From contig DAOMZV010000007.1 of the NCBI GenBank assembly GCA_035400705.1, forward strand, positions 1 through 34,129: a stretch of DNA of 34,129 nt. The letters are read 5' to 3'. The notes beneath the pieces are model-generated. The model had not been told where the DNA came from, did no database searches, and was given only the letters and a program-made list of their open reading frames with translations. Made by a program: the position numbers and the translations under genes. The DNA is from GWC2-40-17 sp035400705 (GTDB taxonomy: Bacteria > Patescibacteriota > Patescibacteriia > Magasanikbacterales > UBA10003). Below are positions 1-5,335 of this stretch, one piece after another. How positions within the stretch are numbered: position 1 is the first letter of the stretch; each line of letters starts with the position of its first letter.

Positions 1-347
1 TTTCTAAAAAAACTAAATATCCAAATGAAGCTTGGGATTTTATTCTTTTTGCTAATAAGGCAGAAAATGTAGTAAAATATTTGAATAAGACTGGCAAGGT
101 TGCTGCTTTAAGGGAATTGATTTCCAGTGAAAAGGAAAATCCGGATTTAGCGGTTTTAGCTGGACAACTATTAACAGCTAAAAGTTGGTATAAAGGACAA
201 AATGTAACGGCAGCTGAAAAATATTTTAATGAAATGATTGATACGGTCTTAGACGAAAAAACTTTAAATGATACGGCAATTTATAATAAAGTAGTAAATA
301 GTGCGGCAGGTAAAATTCAACAAACAATTTATGCAACATCTCAATAA
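1..347 (+). CDS. Extracellular solute-binding protein, C-terminal fragment (ABC-type sugar-binding family)
   Basis: The reading frame is open from the left edge (first full codon at position 3) to TAA at 345-347, so only about 114 C-terminal residues are visible. The pattern 'EAWDFILF', 'YLNKTGKVAALREL', then 'TAKSWYKGQ' and 'AEKYFNEMIDTVL' matches the end of MalE/UgpB-type periplasmic binding proteins, where the last helices pack residues that follow an 'AW.F..FL' helix. Such proteins are exported or lipid-anchored and deliver ligands to an ABC importer, but no permease or ATPase is visible here. An alternative TTG at 81 is not a real start, because the similarity extends upstream of it. The stop lies inside the first pilin-like gene (17-nt overlap), which suggests translational coupling. 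Family assignment is from remembered family patterns; the ligand is unknown. Confidence 0.6.
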   Translation, partial: SKKTKYPNEAWDFILFANKAENVVKYLNKTGKVAALRELISSEKENPDLAVLAGQLLTAKSWYKGQNVTAAEKYFNEMIDTVLDEKTLNDTAIYNKVVNSAAGKIQQTIYATSQ

Positions 348-864
348 AATTATTATTATCCTCGGTTTAAGTTTGACCTTGTGTTTTTCAAGTTTTTTGG
401 TCAATCCTGTTCAAGCCCAAACTACTGCTCAAAGTAATACTGCCGCTCCTATGTCACCGACCTGTAATTTAACTGATGTTGGTGAAGAAAATAAATCATG
501 GGTTTTACCAGATTGCGTTTATTTTGAAGGCACTTCTCAAGAAAAAGAATGTGGCTGCCGTAATATTAATGTTTTAATTCAATTAATGATTAAAGTAGCT
601 AATAAAGTTTTGATGGTGGTTGGCGGGGTGGCTTTACTAATGTTTATTTATGGTGGTTTTATTATTTTAACTGCCGCTGGTAGTAGTGAGGGTATTAAAA
701 AAGGTAAACAGGCACTAACGGCCGCGGCCATTGGCTTGATTATAATTTTTTCCGCCCAGATGCTGTTGAGCTTTTTATTAGCTAAAGTAAATAAAGCGGC
801 TACGGAATTAGGAGGAAAGGCAACTGTGGAAGGGGTTAAATTAAATGCTCCAGAAATTAAATAA
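331..864 (+). CDS. Pilin-like two-helix membrane protein 1 of 9 (T4SS_pilin/TrbC-VirB2-like), Cys-containing
   Basis: The protein has 177 residues from ATG 331. The upstream in-frame GTG at 301 would add ten residues before the signal peptide and is not preferred. A signal peptide (residues 1-29, ending 'NPVQA|Q') precedes a 60-residue exported segment with cysteines 45, 62, 74 and 76, which could form two disulfides. Helix 1 (about 92-115) holds 'FIYGGFIILTAAGSS', then a basic loop (KKGK) and helix 2 (about 129-151). This signal peptide-helix-WMTARGD-like loop-helix plan is that of the small 'T4SS pilin' family common in Patescibacteria, distantly like VirB2/TrbC. The loop here is the most divergent of the nine: TAAGSS replaces TARGD. 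It overlaps the preceding gene by 17 nt and starts the array. No Shine-Dalgarno is visible. Confidence 0.7.
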   Translation: MQHLNKIIIILGLSLTLCFSSFLVNPVQAQTTAQSNTAAPMSPTCNLTDVGEENKSWVLPDCVYFEGTSQEKECGCRNINVLIQLMIKVANKVLMVVGGVALLMFIYGGFIILTAAGSSEGIKKGKQALTAAAIGLIIIFSAQMLLSFLLAKVNKAATELGGKATVEGVKLNAPEIK

Positions 865-886
865 ACCCAATAATTACTAAAAGATT

Positions 887-1408
887 ATGTCCAAAAGATT
901 TTTTTTCAGCTTTGTTTTGATGGGTAGTTTAGTTTTAAGTTGTTTAGGTTTTTCAATTACCATGGCGGAAACCACAGAAGAATGTTATAAAACAGCCAAT
1001 AAAAATTTTTTAGATTGTCTTGGTAAACTCGGTACAGATATCTCTGAAGGAAGTGCGGAACAGACTTGTAGTGATACGCTGAAAAAAGCGTTGGATGCTT
1101 GCAGTTATTCTCCAAATGAAGTTGGGATGATTATCAATCCTCTCGCAACAGAAGGTATGAAAATAGAAGATTATGTGCCAACTTTAATTAGTAATATTAT
1201 TAGAGCTATTTTAGCGTTGGTAGGTTCAATCGCCTTAATTTTATTTGTTGTAGCTGGTTTCCAGTGGATGACGGCTCGTGGTAATCCAGAACAAGTTAAA
1301 AAATCTACCCAAACGATGTTGTGGGCAGCCTTAGGATTATTGGCAATTTTTAGTAGTTTTCTAATTCTGCAGTTTGTTCTTCAAACTTTAGGTGTTCCGA
1401 AGACATAA
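887..1408 (+). CDS. Pilin-like two-helix membrane protein 2 of 9, with Cys-rich exported segment
   Basis: The protein has 173 residues. A signal peptide (about 1-27, 'SITMA|E') is followed by an exported segment with four cysteines (33, 44, 61, 72) spaced as in small disulfide-bonded helical hairpins. Helix 1 (about 104-128) leads into 'GFQWMTARGNPEQVKKS', the family's signature loop, and helix 2 spans about 144-167. The signature W-M-T-A-R-G is shared with the shorter paralogs further along the array, but the Cys-bearing domain is not, so this copy and its two neighbours may be specialised tip, anchor or adaptor subunits. It starts 22 nt after the previous stop and ends 9 nt before the next start, consistent with one transcript. 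No good Shine-Dalgarno is seen. Confidence 0.7.
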   Translation: MSKRFFFSFVLMGSLVLSCLGFSITMAETTEECYKTANKNFLDCLGKLGTDISEGSAEQTCSDTLKKALDACSYSPNEVGMIINPLATEGMKIEDYVPTLISNIIRAILALVGSIALILFVVAGFQWMTARGNPEQVKKSTQTMLWAALGLLAIFSSFLILQFVLQTLGVPKT

Positions 1409-1417
1409 TTTAAAAAT

Positions 1418-1936
1418 ATGATGTTTAAAAAAAATCTTAAAATTATTTATTTAATTGCCGCAGCCTTAATTTTATTTTTAAGCTTTAATATTTGTTTAGC
1501 GCAAACTAATGCTATCCAAGGATTACCCAATCCCTTGGGTCCGCAAGAAATTTCTGAGAGTACAATTTTACAATTAGGCGGGAAAGTAGCTAATATTTTT
1601 ATTTCTATCAGCGGTTCTCTTGCTCTTTTGTTGTTTGTTTATGGTGGTTTTATGTGGTTGACTTCCAGAGGTGAGCCTGATAAAATTAAGAAGGGTAAGG
1701 ATATTTTTTTATGGTCAGTGGTTGGTTTGGTTATCATTACTAGCAGTTATTTTTTAATTAGTTTTATTATTAAAGGTTTGTCTGGCGGGAATGTTTCTGG
1801 TTCTGGAGAATATTGTTGTGTTGTTGAACCTAAAAGATGTACACCAATTGCTAGCGAAACAGAATTTAAAACTTGTTTGGGTACAATAACCCCGGGTAGC
1901 TGTGGAGACATTCCATCTTGTAAGTCGTCAAAATAA
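1418..1936 (+). CDS. Pilin-like two-helix membrane protein 3 of 9, with C-terminal six-Cys tail
   Basis: The protein has 172 residues; ATG 1418 and ATG 1421 are equally possible starts. A signal peptide (1-28, 'NICLA|Q') precedes a short exported stretch, helix 1 (about 59-82) with 'YGGFMWLTSRGEPDKIKKGK' as the family loop, and helix 2 (about 98-119). Unlike the other copies it continues after helix 2 into a roughly 50-residue tail with six cysteines (133, 134, 141, 153, 162, 168), following a Gly/Ser linker. If the topology matches VirB2-type pilins (both termini outside after processing), this tail would be a disulfide-stabilised surface knob. That is an inference; no family for the tail is recognised. 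It is followed by a 43-nt gap that carries the strong ribosome binding site of the next gene. Confidence 0.7.
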   Translation: MMFKKNLKIIYLIAAALILFLSFNICLAQTNAIQGLPNPLGPQEISESTILQLGGKVANIFISISGSLALLLFVYGGFMWLTSRGEPDKIKKGKDIFLWSVVGLVIITSSYFLISFIIKGLSGGNVSGSGEYCCVVEPKRCTPIASETEFKTCLGTITPGSCGDIPSCKSSK

Positions 1937-1965
1937 ATTCAAAAAGTTAGCATTTTAAAAAAGAA

Positions 1966-1974
1966 GGGAGGTGA
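1966..1974 (+). promoter_or_regulatory. Strong Shine-Dalgarno sequence before pilin-like gene 4
   Basis: GGGAGGTGA contains the full GGAGGTGA complement of the 16S rRNA 3' end and lies 5 nt before ATG 1980. It stands out because nearly every other gene in this window has no recognisable Shine-Dalgarno, or only a 4-base one. It fixes the start of gene 4 and predicts that this paralog is translated more strongly than its neighbours. Confidence 0.75.
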
Positions 1975-1979
1975 ACTAA

Positions 1980-2369
1980 ATGAACAGCAAGAAAATTTTA
2001 TCTTTTGTGCTTGGTTTAATGATGATGGCGATTTTAGTATTACCTACAGTCGCTGCGGCTCAATCAACTGTGAATGCCAATGATTTAGGAATTTTTTATG
2101 GTACTTACACTGGTTTAGGCACTAAGGATGTTCGTGAAACCATTTCCACTATTATTAGAACAGCCATGGGTTTACTCGGTATTGTGGCTGTCGGTATTAT
2201 TTTGATTGGTGGTTTTGAATGGATGACTGCTGGCGGTAATGAAGACAAGACCAAAGACGCTAAAAAGAGAATTATGTATGGTGTTATTGGTTTAGCCATT
2301 ATTTTGTCCGCTTACGCTATCGCCACCTTTGTGGTTAATAGTTTAGTTAACGCTACTACCACAGTTTAG
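1980..2369 (+). CDS. Pilin-like two-helix membrane protein 4 of 9 (candidate major subunit)
   Basis: The protein has 129 residues. A signal peptide (1-27, 'PTVAAA|Q') is followed by about 30 mature residues, an amphipathic stretch 'DVRETISTIIRTAMGLLG', helix 1 (about 62-80), the loop 'GGFEWMTAGGNEDKTKDAKK', and helix 2 (about 99-121). The mature form, about 100 residues, is the size of VirB2-type pilins after signal removal. This is the only array member with a full-strength Shine-Dalgarno (1966-1974), and it is followed by a structured intergenic region and a hairpin (2381-2514), so it may be the most abundant product and the end of the first transcript segment. Function as a filament subunit is inferred from architecture, not shown. 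Confidence 0.72.
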   Translation: MNSKKILSFVLGLMMMAILVLPTVAAAQSTVNANDLGIFYGTYTGLGTKDVRETISTIIRTAMGLLGIVAVGIILIGGFEWMTAGGNEDKTKDAKKRIMYGVIGLAIILSAYAIATFVVNSLVNATTTV

Positions 2370-2380
2370 TTTATGAATAT

Positions 2381-2461
2381 GGGGCGGGGAAAAAGATTTA
2401 TTAATAGGTTTTTCGGCCCAAGGCTTAAGCAAAGACTTACATGTAAATCTCACTTCGCCCC
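2381..2461 (+). other. Structured intergenic region between pilin-like genes 4 and 5
   Basis: This stretch can fold on the transcript: GGGGCG (2381-2386) pairs with CGCCCC (2456-2461) and closes a domain. Inside it GAAAAA (2389-2394) pairs with TTTTTC (2409-2414), GCTTAAGC (2423-2430) is a palindrome, and 2433-2450 (AGACTTACATGTAAATCT) is an 18-nt near-palindrome with a single mismatched pair. It is distinctly more GC-rich than other gaps here. It could be a 3'-UTR stabiliser, a processing site separating expression of the two halves of the array, a small RNA, or a DNA-level operator (the 18-mer). No known RNA family was recognised. Confidence 0.4.
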
Positions 2462-2474
2462 TCTGGTAGTAAAC

Positions 2475-2514
2475 TGAAACTAAAAATTTTAAAATCTTTA
2501 GAATTTTAGTTTCA
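2475..2514 (+). terminator. AT-rich hairpin between pilin-like genes 4 and 5 (weak terminator or attenuator)
   Basis: TGAAACTAAAA (2475-2485) and TTTTAGTTTCA (2504-2514) are perfect 11-nt inverted arms around an 18-nt loop, followed by an AT-rich run without a clean T-tract. The low stem GC argues for partial read-through, mRNA processing or attenuation rather than a strong stop. It sits 16 nt before ATG 2531. Confidence 0.4.
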
Positions 2515-2530
2515 ATTTATTATCAATTTT

Positions 2531-2878
2531 ATGCGCAAAAAAATTTATCTTCTAGGGTTGATTTTATTAAGTTCTTTTTTAGCTCCAGCTGCTTTAGCTC
2601 AATATGGTTTACAAGAAACAGCCAAAGGAGCGGGTATTCCTACCTCAGGAACTTTACAGGGTAAAATCGGTCAAATTACTGGTGCGGCTTTATCTTTAAT
2701 TGGGGTTATCTTTTTTGTGTTAATGATTTACGGTGGTTACTTGTGGATGACCGCTCGGGGAGATAGCAAAATATCCGAAAAAGCCAAGAATATTATAATT
2801 GATGCCGTGATTGGTTTGGTTATTACTGGCGCCGCCTATATTATTACCAGTTTTGTCTTTACTGCCATAACCAGTTAA
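2531..2878 (+). CDS. Pilin-like two-helix membrane protein 5 of 9 (minimal form)
   Basis: At 115 residues this is the smallest copy. It has a signal peptide (1-23, 'PAALA|Q'), about 25 mature residues rich in Gly and Thr, helix 1 ('ALSLIGVIFFVLMIYGGYLW'), the loop 'WMTARGDSKISEKAKN', and helix 2 ('AVIGLVITGAAYIITSFVF'). Its helix 1 and loop are nearly identical in protein and DNA to copies 6 and 7, so these three form a recently duplicated subgroup. It lies after the intergenic hairpin at 2475-2514 and 4 nt ahead of copy 6. The mature protein (about 92 residues) fits a VirB2/TrbC-type subunit. No Shine-Dalgarno is visible. Confidence 0.72.
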   Translation: MRKKIYLLGLILLSSFLAPAALAQYGLQETAKGAGIPTSGTLQGKIGQITGAALSLIGVIFFVLMIYGGYLWMTARGDSKISEKAKNIIIDAVIGLVITGAAYIITSFVFTAITS

Positions 2879-2882
2879 AAAT

Positions 2883-3281
2883 ATGAACAAAAAAGTAGCC
2901 ATTTTAATGTTAAGTCTAAGTTTTTTAACTCTGTCTGTTCCCAATCTAGTTTTTGGCCAAGGTGTAGGCAATTTTCAAGATGCCTTAAAGATTTCTAACG
3001 ATACTGTTAAAAAAAGCGGTATGAAAGCGGAGGGGTCTGTTGAAGGTTATGTGGCCACCCTAACTTCTATCGCCTTGTCTATTATTGGCGTTATCTTTTT
3101 TGTGTTAATGTTTTACGGTGGATACTTGTGGATGACCGCTAGGGGAGATAGTAAGATTGCTGAAAAAGCCAAAGATATTATTATTATGGCCGTGATTGGT
3201 TTAGTAATAGTAGTTTTGGCTTATGCTATTTCTAAGTTTGTTATTGATGCTTTGGTGGGTGCGGCGGTTAAAACAGGTTAG
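2883..3281 (+). CDS. Pilin-like two-helix membrane protein 6 of 9
   Basis: The protein has 132 residues: signal peptide (1-25, ending 'LVFG|Q'), a mature N-terminal segment with Lys/Asp/Glu, helix 1 ('TSIALSIIGVIFFVLMFYGG'), loop 'WMTARGDSKIAEKAKDII', and helix 2 ('MAVIGLVIVVLAYAISKFV'). The start is 4 nt after the previous stop. A 59-nt stretch over the loop (3123-3181) is identical to copy 7 (3562-3620), which points to very recent duplication or gene conversion. The alternation of a conserved core and a variable mature N-terminus is what would be expected if the helices build a common filament and the N-termini vary at the surface; this is inference. Confidence 0.72.
   Translation: MNKKVAILMLSLSFLTLSVPNLVFGQGVGNFQDALKISNDTVKKSGMKAEGSVEGYVATLTSIALSIIGVIFFVLMFYGGYLWMTARGDSKIAEKAKDIIIMAVIGLVIVVLAYAISKFVIDALVGAAVKTG
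3123..3181 (+). repeat. 59-bp exact repeat, copy A (in pilin-like gene 6)
   Basis: Identical base for base to 3562-3620 in the next gene. It encodes the W-M-T-A-R-G-D-S-K-I-A-E-K-A-K core. The flanking bases differ on both sides, and third-position identity across about 19 codons is more than protein conservation needs. A diverged version lies in gene 5 (about 2742-2798). Confidence 0.85.
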
Positions 3282-3315
3282 TAATAAATATCAAATTAAA
3301 GATATATAAGATTTT

Positions 3316-3726
3316 ATGTTAAAGAAAAAAAAATTATTAGTTGGTTTGTTGTTTAGTTTAACAATGATTTTTTCTTTTGCTCCTGTTGTGGCAAATGCTC
3401 AGGACGTTCCTACTTTAAAAGATGCTTCTGACAAATTTACAAAGTCAGGGGCTGCTTACGGGGAGTCTCCTATTACTTTAGAGACTGTTATTGGTAGTAT
3501 TGTTAAAACTGCTCTGTCATTGATTGGGGTGATTTTTTTGGTGTTAATGATTTATGGTGGTTACTTGTGGATGACCGCTAGGGGAGATAGTAAGATTGCT
3601 GAAAAAGCCAAAGATATTATCACTATGGCGGCGATTGGTTTAGTTATAGTCATGTTGGCTTATGCCATTACTTATTTTGTAGTAGCTAATTTATCTTCAT
3701 CCACAGGGTTGTCGGTAGATAAATAA
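3316..3726 (+). CDS. Pilin-like two-helix membrane protein 7 of 9
   Basis: The protein has 136 residues: signal peptide (1-28, 'PVVANA|Q'), a mature N-terminal segment ('DVPTLKDASDKFTKSG...'), helix 1 ('TALSLIGVIFLVLMIYGGYLW'), loop 'WMTARGDSKIAEKAKDII', helix 2 ('MAAIGLVIVMLAYAITYFVV') and a short polar tail. The mature N-terminus shares a weak 'DA...K.SG' pattern with copy 6. The core loop is DNA-identical to copy 6 over 59 nt. It lies 34 nt after copy 6 and 13 nt before copy 8 in the same orientation. No Shine-Dalgarno is visible. Confidence 0.72.
   Translation: MLKKKKLLVGLLFSLTMIFSFAPVVANAQDVPTLKDASDKFTKSGAAYGESPITLETVIGSIVKTALSLIGVIFLVLMIYGGYLWMTARGDSKIAEKAKDIITMAAIGLVIVMLAYAITYFVVANLSSSTGLSVDK
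3562..3620 (+). repeat. 59-bp exact repeat, copy B (in pilin-like gene 7)
   Basis: Second copy of the repeat at 3123-3181, 439 bp downstream and in the same orientation and reading frame. Homologous recombination between the two would delete or duplicate one pilin unit and create a chimeric gene. Confidence 0.85.
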
Positions 3727-3739
3727 TAAAGATAATTTT

Positions 3740-4159
3740 ATGAAAATCAAAAAAATCAGTCTTTTAATTTTTTCTTTGGTCCTTTCCCTATCTTTTATTA
3801 TTTCTAATATTTGTTTTGCTCAAGTGGGGATGCTTAATGCGGTGGGTGACACTGCTGGGTATGATCAAGGCACGGATTCCAGTTACCTCTCTGTTTATAT
3901 TGGTAAAATAATTTATATTATTTTGTCTTTGTTAGGTGTAATTTTTCTAGCTTTGACTGTCTATGCTGGTTTTTTGTGGTTTACTGCTGGAGGTGATGAA
4001 AAAAAAGTAGAGAAAGCCAAAGATTATTTAAAAAACGGAATTATTGGTTTGTTAATAGTTTTAGCTTCAGCTGGAATTACAACTTTTATTGTTGGCAATT
4101 TGGTTGAGAGTACACTTGGTTCGGGGGCGGTTGATCCAGCACAAATTACTTCAACCTAG
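3740..4159 (+). CDS. Pilin-like two-helix membrane protein 8 of 9
   Basis: The protein has 139 residues: signal peptide (1-27, 'SNICFA|Q'), mature segment with Gly, Asp and Tyr, helix 1 ('IIYIILSLLGVIFLALTVYA'), loop 'WFTAGGDEKKVEKAKDYL', and helix 2 ('NGIIGLLIVLASAGITTFIV'). The loop departs from the WMTARGD consensus of copies 5-7 (WFTAGGDEKK) and resembles copy 9, so copies 8 and 9 form their own subgroup. It is followed 18 nt later by copy 9. The assignment rests on architecture and loop motif; the partner secretion machine (VirB4, VirB6 and so on) is not in the window. Confidence 0.7.
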   Translation: MKIKKISLLIFSLVLSLSFIISNICFAQVGMLNAVGDTAGYDQGTDSSYLSVYIGKIIYIILSLLGVIFLALTVYAGFLWFTAGGDEKKVEKAKDYLKNGIIGLLIVLASAGITTFIVGNLVESTLGSGAVDPAQITST

Positions 4160-4177
4160 TATTACTATTTAAAAGAA

Positions 4178-4645
4178 ATGTCTTCTATCTTTAAAAATAT
4201 GAATAGAAAATTAAAATATTTATTACTAGTTTTGTTTTTTTCTTTACAATTTTCTATTTTAGGAATTAATATTGTTCAGGCTCAGGCACAAACAGATCTC
4301 CGGGGATCTATTGGTGTACAATTAGGTAATTCGGTGTCTAATTCTCAGCTTTCTACTTCTGATCCTCGTGTTGTGGCTACTTCAATTATTAAAGTTGTAT
4401 TAGGAATTTTAGGTGTAGTTTTTTTAGCCCTGCTGTTTTTTGCCGGTTTCTTATGGATGACTTCTGGTGGTGATTCTAAAAAAGTAGAAAAAGCCCAACA
4501 ATTGATTAAAAACTCAATTATTGGGCTGGTAATAATTTTAGCGGCTTATAGTATCGTTTTAATTGTTACTGTTTATTTGCTGCGTAGCACAACCTATAAT
4601 CAGGGAGCTACCTATCAATTACCTGGCGGCTATCCTCAATATTAA
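4178..4645 (+). CDS. Pilin-like two-helix membrane protein 9 of 9 (last of array)
   Basis: The protein has 155 residues from ATG 4178; ATG 4199 gives a shorter and equally plausible signal peptide. A hydrophobic signal ('YLLLVLFFSLQFSILGINIV') ends at 'VQA|QAQ'. The mature segment contains many Ser and Asp, helix 1 spans 'VVLGILGVVFLALLFFAGFL', the loop is 'WMTSGGDSKKVEKAQQL', helix 2 is 'NSIIGLVIILAAYSIVLIVT', and the tail is Tyr/Gly/Pro-rich. Its last 27 nt overlap the 3' end of the convergent glycosyltransferase gene (stop at 4619). No terminator is visible between them, so transcripts of the two units probably run into each other. Confidence 0.7.
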   Translation: MSSIFKNMNRKLKYLLLVLFFSLQFSILGINIVQAQAQTDLRGSIGVQLGNSVSNSQLSTSDPRVVATSIIKVVLGILGVVFLALLFFAGFLWMTSGGDSKKVEKAQQLIKNSIIGLVIILAAYSIVLIVTVYLLRSTTYNQGATYQLPGGYPQY

Positions 4646-5335
4646 AATTGCCTTGAGGTATTTTCCAGTGACACTAAAAACATTCAATTTATTTCCTCTT
4701 TTTTTATCAGGAATCTCAGTCCAACGGACTGGGATTTCTTGTATTGAAAAACCTTTTTGATGAGATAAATAAAGTAATTCCGTATCCCAAAACCATTCCT
4801 GATTTTGAATTAAGGGAACAATTTGTTGTACAATTTTTTGGTTAACTCCTTTAAAACCACAGGCAAAATCTTTTAAATTTAGTTTTAAAATAAATTTAGC
4901 TAGATTAACATAACCCCAAGAAAAAATTTTCCTTTTCCAGCCCTTTTCTACTTGAGAATTAGGCAGACGACGGGACCCAATAACTACGTCTGCCTCTTGT
5001 TTAAGCTTATTTATTAAAATCGGCAAGGATTGTAAGTCCGTGGCCAAATCTGCATCCATAAAAATATAGTAATCGGCTAAAAAATTTTGCCAGCCAGCGG
5101 CGATTGCTAATCCCTTACCGTTTTGTTTTAAATTTAAGAGTTTAATTTTTGTGGGGTTTCGTTCAGCTAATTTTTTGCCAATTTCGGCCGTAGCGTCCGA
5201 GGAATTATTATTAACTATAATTATAAACCAGTCATCTTTAAGGTTCTTATCACAAAAATTGGCCAATTTAAGAATATTGGTTTGTAAAATTGTTTCTTCA
5301 TTATAGGCGGGGATTGTAATGTTGATGGTAGACAT
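4619..5335 (-). CDS. Family-2 glycosyltransferase (dolichyl/undecaprenyl-phosphate glucosyl- or mannosyltransferase-like)
   Basis: The protein has 238 residues. The GT-A fold shows 'ITIPAYNEE' at the N-terminus, 'VNNNSSDAT' in the nucleotide-binding part, 'NGKGLAIAAGW', the metal-binding 'FMDADLATD' (DxD), 'VVIGSRRL', 'FACGFKGV', and 'WDTELLYLSHQKGFSIQEIPVRW'. This pattern is typical of DPM1/ALG5-type enzymes that move a sugar from a nucleotide donor to a polyprenyl phosphate on the cytoplasmic face. It has no C-terminal membrane helices, so it would be a peripheral enzyme. The start codon directly abuts the stop of the upstream membrane protein, so it is the third gene of a three-gene operon. 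The likely job is to load a lipid carrier used by the two GT-C-like membrane proteins; which sugar is unknown. Confidence 0.85.
   Translation of the reverse strand: MSTINITIPAYNEETILQTNILKLANFCDKNLKDDWFIIIVNNNSSDATAEIGKKLAERNPTKIKLLNLKQNGKGLAIAAGWQNFLADYYIFMDADLATDLQSLPILINKLKQEADVVIGSRRLPNSQVEKGWKRKIFSWGYVNLAKFILKLNLKDFACGFKGVNQKIVQQIVPLIQNQEWFWDTELLYLSHQKGFSIQEIPVRWTEIPDKKRGNKLNVFSVTGKYLKAILILRIAAR

Noticed and set aside
301..330. GTG start for pilin-like gene 1
   Set aside because: It adds ten polar/basic residues before the signal peptide and extends the overlap with the upstream gene; ATG 331 gives a standard signal peptide.
331..4645. Repeats in the pilin array as a CRISPR or satellite repeat
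   Set aside because: The repeated blocks are in-frame coding segments of paralogous genes with irregular spacing and no spacer/repeat pattern.
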